From: Gammaproteobacteria bacterium UBA6173 | Lineage (GTDB): Bacteria > Pseudomonadota > Gammaproteobacteria > Pseudomonadales > Pseudohongiellaceae | Assembly (NCBI GenBank): GCA_002422225.1 | Contig: DITX01000209.1 | Span: 1 to 5,989 of the forward strand | Reading direction: 5' to 3' | Length of the DNA stretch: 5,989 nt | In this document: positions 4,764 through 5,989 of the stretch, piece after piece | Numbering within the stretch: position 1 is the stretch's first letter | Layout of the letters: each line of letters starts with the position of its first letter | Notes under the pieces: model-generated | Databases searched by the model: none | The model's input: the letters and a program-made list of their open reading frames with translations, nothing else | Told to the model about the DNA's origin: nothing | Position numbers and translations under genes: made by a program

Positions 4764-5125
4764 TCAGTGGTCATGCCCAAACGCGCCTTTTGCCATCATC
4801 AAGTGGTGCGGCTGGTGATGATTGCCCTGCACCATGAACCCGGAGAAACCCAACCCTCGGATTTTGGCGACGTCTGCCGGCGCTGAATTGCCACTATTTC
4901 CTGGATGGCGGCGAAGGCATCCTGTCCTGCTTCGGTGGGTTGAGCCGACGTTATGCCTGTCTCCATGGCATGCTTGCTGTGGTCCATGGTCTGGGTCTGC
5001 TGGCTCGCTGAATGTTGTGCATGCGCGCCGTGGTCAGTGTGCTGGTCGTGCTGAGCCAAGGCCAGCGGGGCTGTCAGTAGGGCGCTTATCAACAGTGTGG
5101 TTCTGATTGAAGTTAGGTACAGCAT
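4764..5125 (-). pseudogene. His/Met-rich exported protein with internal deletion and frameshift
   Basis: ATG at 5125 is preceded by GGAGG six bases away (5132-5136). Residues 1-24 are a signal peptide (LLISALLTAPLALA, cleavage before Gln25). Residues 25-54 are rich in His and Met (QHDQHTDHGAHAQH, MDHSKHAM), a pattern typical of copper-binding periplasmic proteins. The frame then reads QDAFAAIQEIVAI to residue 80, changes to nonsense and stops at 4799. In another frame, from about 4886, a sensible C-terminus follows: ADVAKIRGLGFSGFMVQGNH, then HQPHHLMMAKG and FGHDH, ending at 4764. Related proteins, as I recall them, have about 80-100 residues between these parts. I infer a deletion with frameshift at about 4886. 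As written, the shortened protein keeps the signal and His-rich part only. Confidence 0.65.
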
Positions 5126-5170
5126 GGTTTACCTCCGGGATTTTGTGTGTGTTGTGTTGCTGTGAGACCA

Positions 5171-5176
5171 AGTCTA
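5171..5176 (-). promoter_or_regulatory. Predicted -10 element of the minus-strand operon
   Basis: Minus-strand TAGACT matches TATAAT at four of six positions. If it spans -12 to -7, transcription starts at 5164, giving a leader of about 38 bases before the ATG at 5125. No good -35 is seen, as expected for an activator-dependent promoter. Confidence 0.45.
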
Positions 5177-5197
5177 GCTTTATGTCTTCGTATTACT

Positions 5198-5213
5198 TAT
5201 GATTTCGATCATA
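5198..5213. promoter_or_regulatory. Fnr/Dnr-type operator dyad
   Basis: TATGATTTCGATCATA is a perfect dyad with 6-bp arms and a 4-base centre. Its core TGAT-N4-ATCA fits the Fnr/Dnr consensus TTGAT-N4-ATCAA. The centre at 5205.5 lies at -41.5 from the predicted minus-strand start (5164), the standard class II activator position. On the plus strand it overlaps the start codon of the Crp/Fnr gene (5213), so binding there should repress or tune the regulator. Confidence 0.65.
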
Positions 5214-5836
5214 TGGCGCATTCATTCGAACATTTAATTGAATATTTGCCGGCTGATGCGCGCTGTGAGCAATCGCTGGCAAAAGATGAGTTTCTGTTCC
5301 GGCAGCAGCAACCTGCTACTGCGATATTTGCGGTCGTTTCCGGCCGTATCCGCCTGTTCCGTGATCTGCCTGACGGTTCCAGCGTGATCCTGCATGTGGC
5401 TTGTAATGGAGAGACCTTTGCTGAGGCATCGCTGTTTGCAGAACATTATCACTGTCATGCGCAAGCAGACCTACCTACCATAGTTATGCGGTTGAACTCC
5501 CATCAATTACTGGCAGCAATTAGTGCAAACAAGGACCTGGGCATGCTGTTCAGCCGAACACTCGCTGCGCAAGTACGCGAAATGCGGGCTATGTTGAGTT
5601 TGCGGGATATTAGGTCTGCGAATGAACGCTTGCTTGCCTGGCTGCGCATGAATGCAAAAGGTGACCAGATGACGGTGTTCATCGATCGACCCTGGACAGG
5701 CGTTTCTGAGGAGCTGGGGCTGACCAGGGAAGCAGTTTACCGTGCTCTGGCACACCTGCAGCAACAGGGACTCATTGAGCGGAATGGTCGTCAGGATGGA
5801 GCCCAAGCTGAGACCATTCATTTGCTCAGGAGGTGA
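5213..5836 (+). CDS. Crp/Fnr-family transcription regulator
   Basis: The protein has 207 residues from ATG 5213. A longer GTG start at 5147 would add 22 residues not typical of the family and would place the Fnr-type box inside the gene. Residues 20-100 form the effector-binding beta-roll (FAVVSGRIRLFRDLPDG, GETFAEASLF). About 104-135 is the dimer helix. Residues 153-205 are the winged helix-turn-helix, with recognition helix TREAVYRALAHL (171-182). Glu173 and Arg177 are at the places that contact the TGA of the DNA site in Crp and Fnr. The four N-terminal Fe-S cysteines of Fnr are absent; only Cys18, Cys65 and Cys81 exist, so it is not classical Fnr. The effector is unknown. No ribosome site is seen before 5213. 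TATGAT (5198-5203) is a good -10, so the mRNA may be nearly leaderless. Confidence 0.87.
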   Translation: MAHSFEHLIEYLPADARCEQSLAKDEFLFRQQQPATAIFAVVSGRIRLFRDLPDGSSVILHVACNGETFAEASLFAEHYHCHAQADLPTIVMRLNSHQLLAAISANKDLGMLFSRTLAAQVREMRAMLSLRDIRSANERLLAWLRMNAKGDQMTVFIDRPWTGVSEELGLTREAVYRALAHLQQQGLIERNGRQDGAQAETIHLLRR

Positions 5837-5858
5837 CTCGAGCTATTAGTCTATCCAC

Positions 5859-5871
5859 GGGTTCTACCCCG
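5859..5871. repeat. 13-bp repeat, copy 2
   Basis: GGGTTCTACCCCG, 23 bases after the Crp/Fnr stop. Same orientation as 3372-3384. Confidence 0.4.
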
Positions 5872-5890
5872 GTCTTACGGGCACTTAGGA

Positions 5891-5909
5891 AGAGACTGCC
5901 GTAGTCTCT
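5891..5909. repeat. Perfect 7-bp hairpin
   Basis: AGAGACT and AGTCTCT flank a 5-base GCCGT loop. It lies 55 bases after the Crp/Fnr stop. No T-run follows on either strand, so it is either a weak terminator or a structural element. Confidence 0.5.
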
Positions 5910-5989
5910 CAAGGCAAGTTCGTATATTGATTAAGTTAGAGACGGACCCAGCGGCCCCATCAATGTACAGGCTCCATTATCCGGGGCCC

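Larger units (their letters stand above)
5837..5989. other. Non-coding end of window
   Basis: No gene is seen in these 153 bases. They hold the 13-bp repeat at 5859-5871 and a hairpin at 5891-5909. It could be the start of a mobile element or leader that continues to the right. Confidence 0.5.

Noticed and set aside
5147..5212. GTG start giving a 229-residue Crp/Fnr protein
   Set aside because: The extra 22 residues are Cys-rich and not family-like, there is no ribosome site, and the stretch contains the divergent promoter and the Fnr-type dyad.
5837..5989. Known insertion-element end or guide RNA of a transposon
   Set aside because: The hairpin and 13-mer are suggestive, but no transposase is visible and I cannot match the sequence to a named element.

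Overview
The window looks like a stretch of proteobacterial chromosome or large plasmid, most likely beta- or gammaproteobacterial. The evidence is the Gram-negative lipoprotein and periplasmic signal peptides, strong GGAGG ribosome sites, a HipBA toxin-antitoxin pair of proteobacterial type, a Crp/Fnr regulator and an Fnr-type box. I cannot name the organism from this sequence. I saw no tRNA, rRNA, CRISPR array or intact transposase.

Positions 1-3200 are a toxin-antitoxin graveyard around one intact system. The intact part is hipB-hipA (1037-2616, +), which overlap by ATGA and have all key kinase residues in place. Everything around it lies on the minus strand and is broken: a RelB antitoxin N-terminus fused to a RelE scrap and a DUF2442 tail (402 to 128), the C-terminal half of an unnamed gene 'X' (867 to 622), the N-terminal half of the same family fused to a DUF4160 tail (3157 to 2882), and a DUF2442 gene with its middle missing (2873 to 2753). 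Two direct repeats tie the two sides together. A 32-bp exact repeat (836-867 / 2979-3010) lies inside the two halves of X. A 62-bp repeat with 2 mismatches (133-194 / 2758-2819) is the DUF2442 tail. Joining the two sides at the 32-bp repeat would remove a 2,143-bp segment with hipBA and restore one continuous X reading frame.

Positions 3200-3987 are mostly gene debris. There are two short open frames without usable starts and no recognised product.

Positions 3988-5836 are a divergent locus. A Crp/Fnr-family regulator (+) faces a minus-strand operon of a His/Met-rich exported protein, which has an internal deletion and frameshift, and an acetolactate-decarboxylase-like lipoprotein. A 16-bp Fnr-type dyad (5198-5213) lies between them. 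It is centred at -41.5 from a predicted start of the minus operon and overlaps the regulator's own start codon, which suggests the regulator controls both sides.

The last 150 bases hold no gene. They contain a 7-bp perfect hairpin and a 13-bp sequence that also occurs at 3372-3384.

The repeated theme is genes that keep both ends or one clean end but have lost the middle (RelB/RelE, DUF2442, X/DUF4160, His-rich protein).
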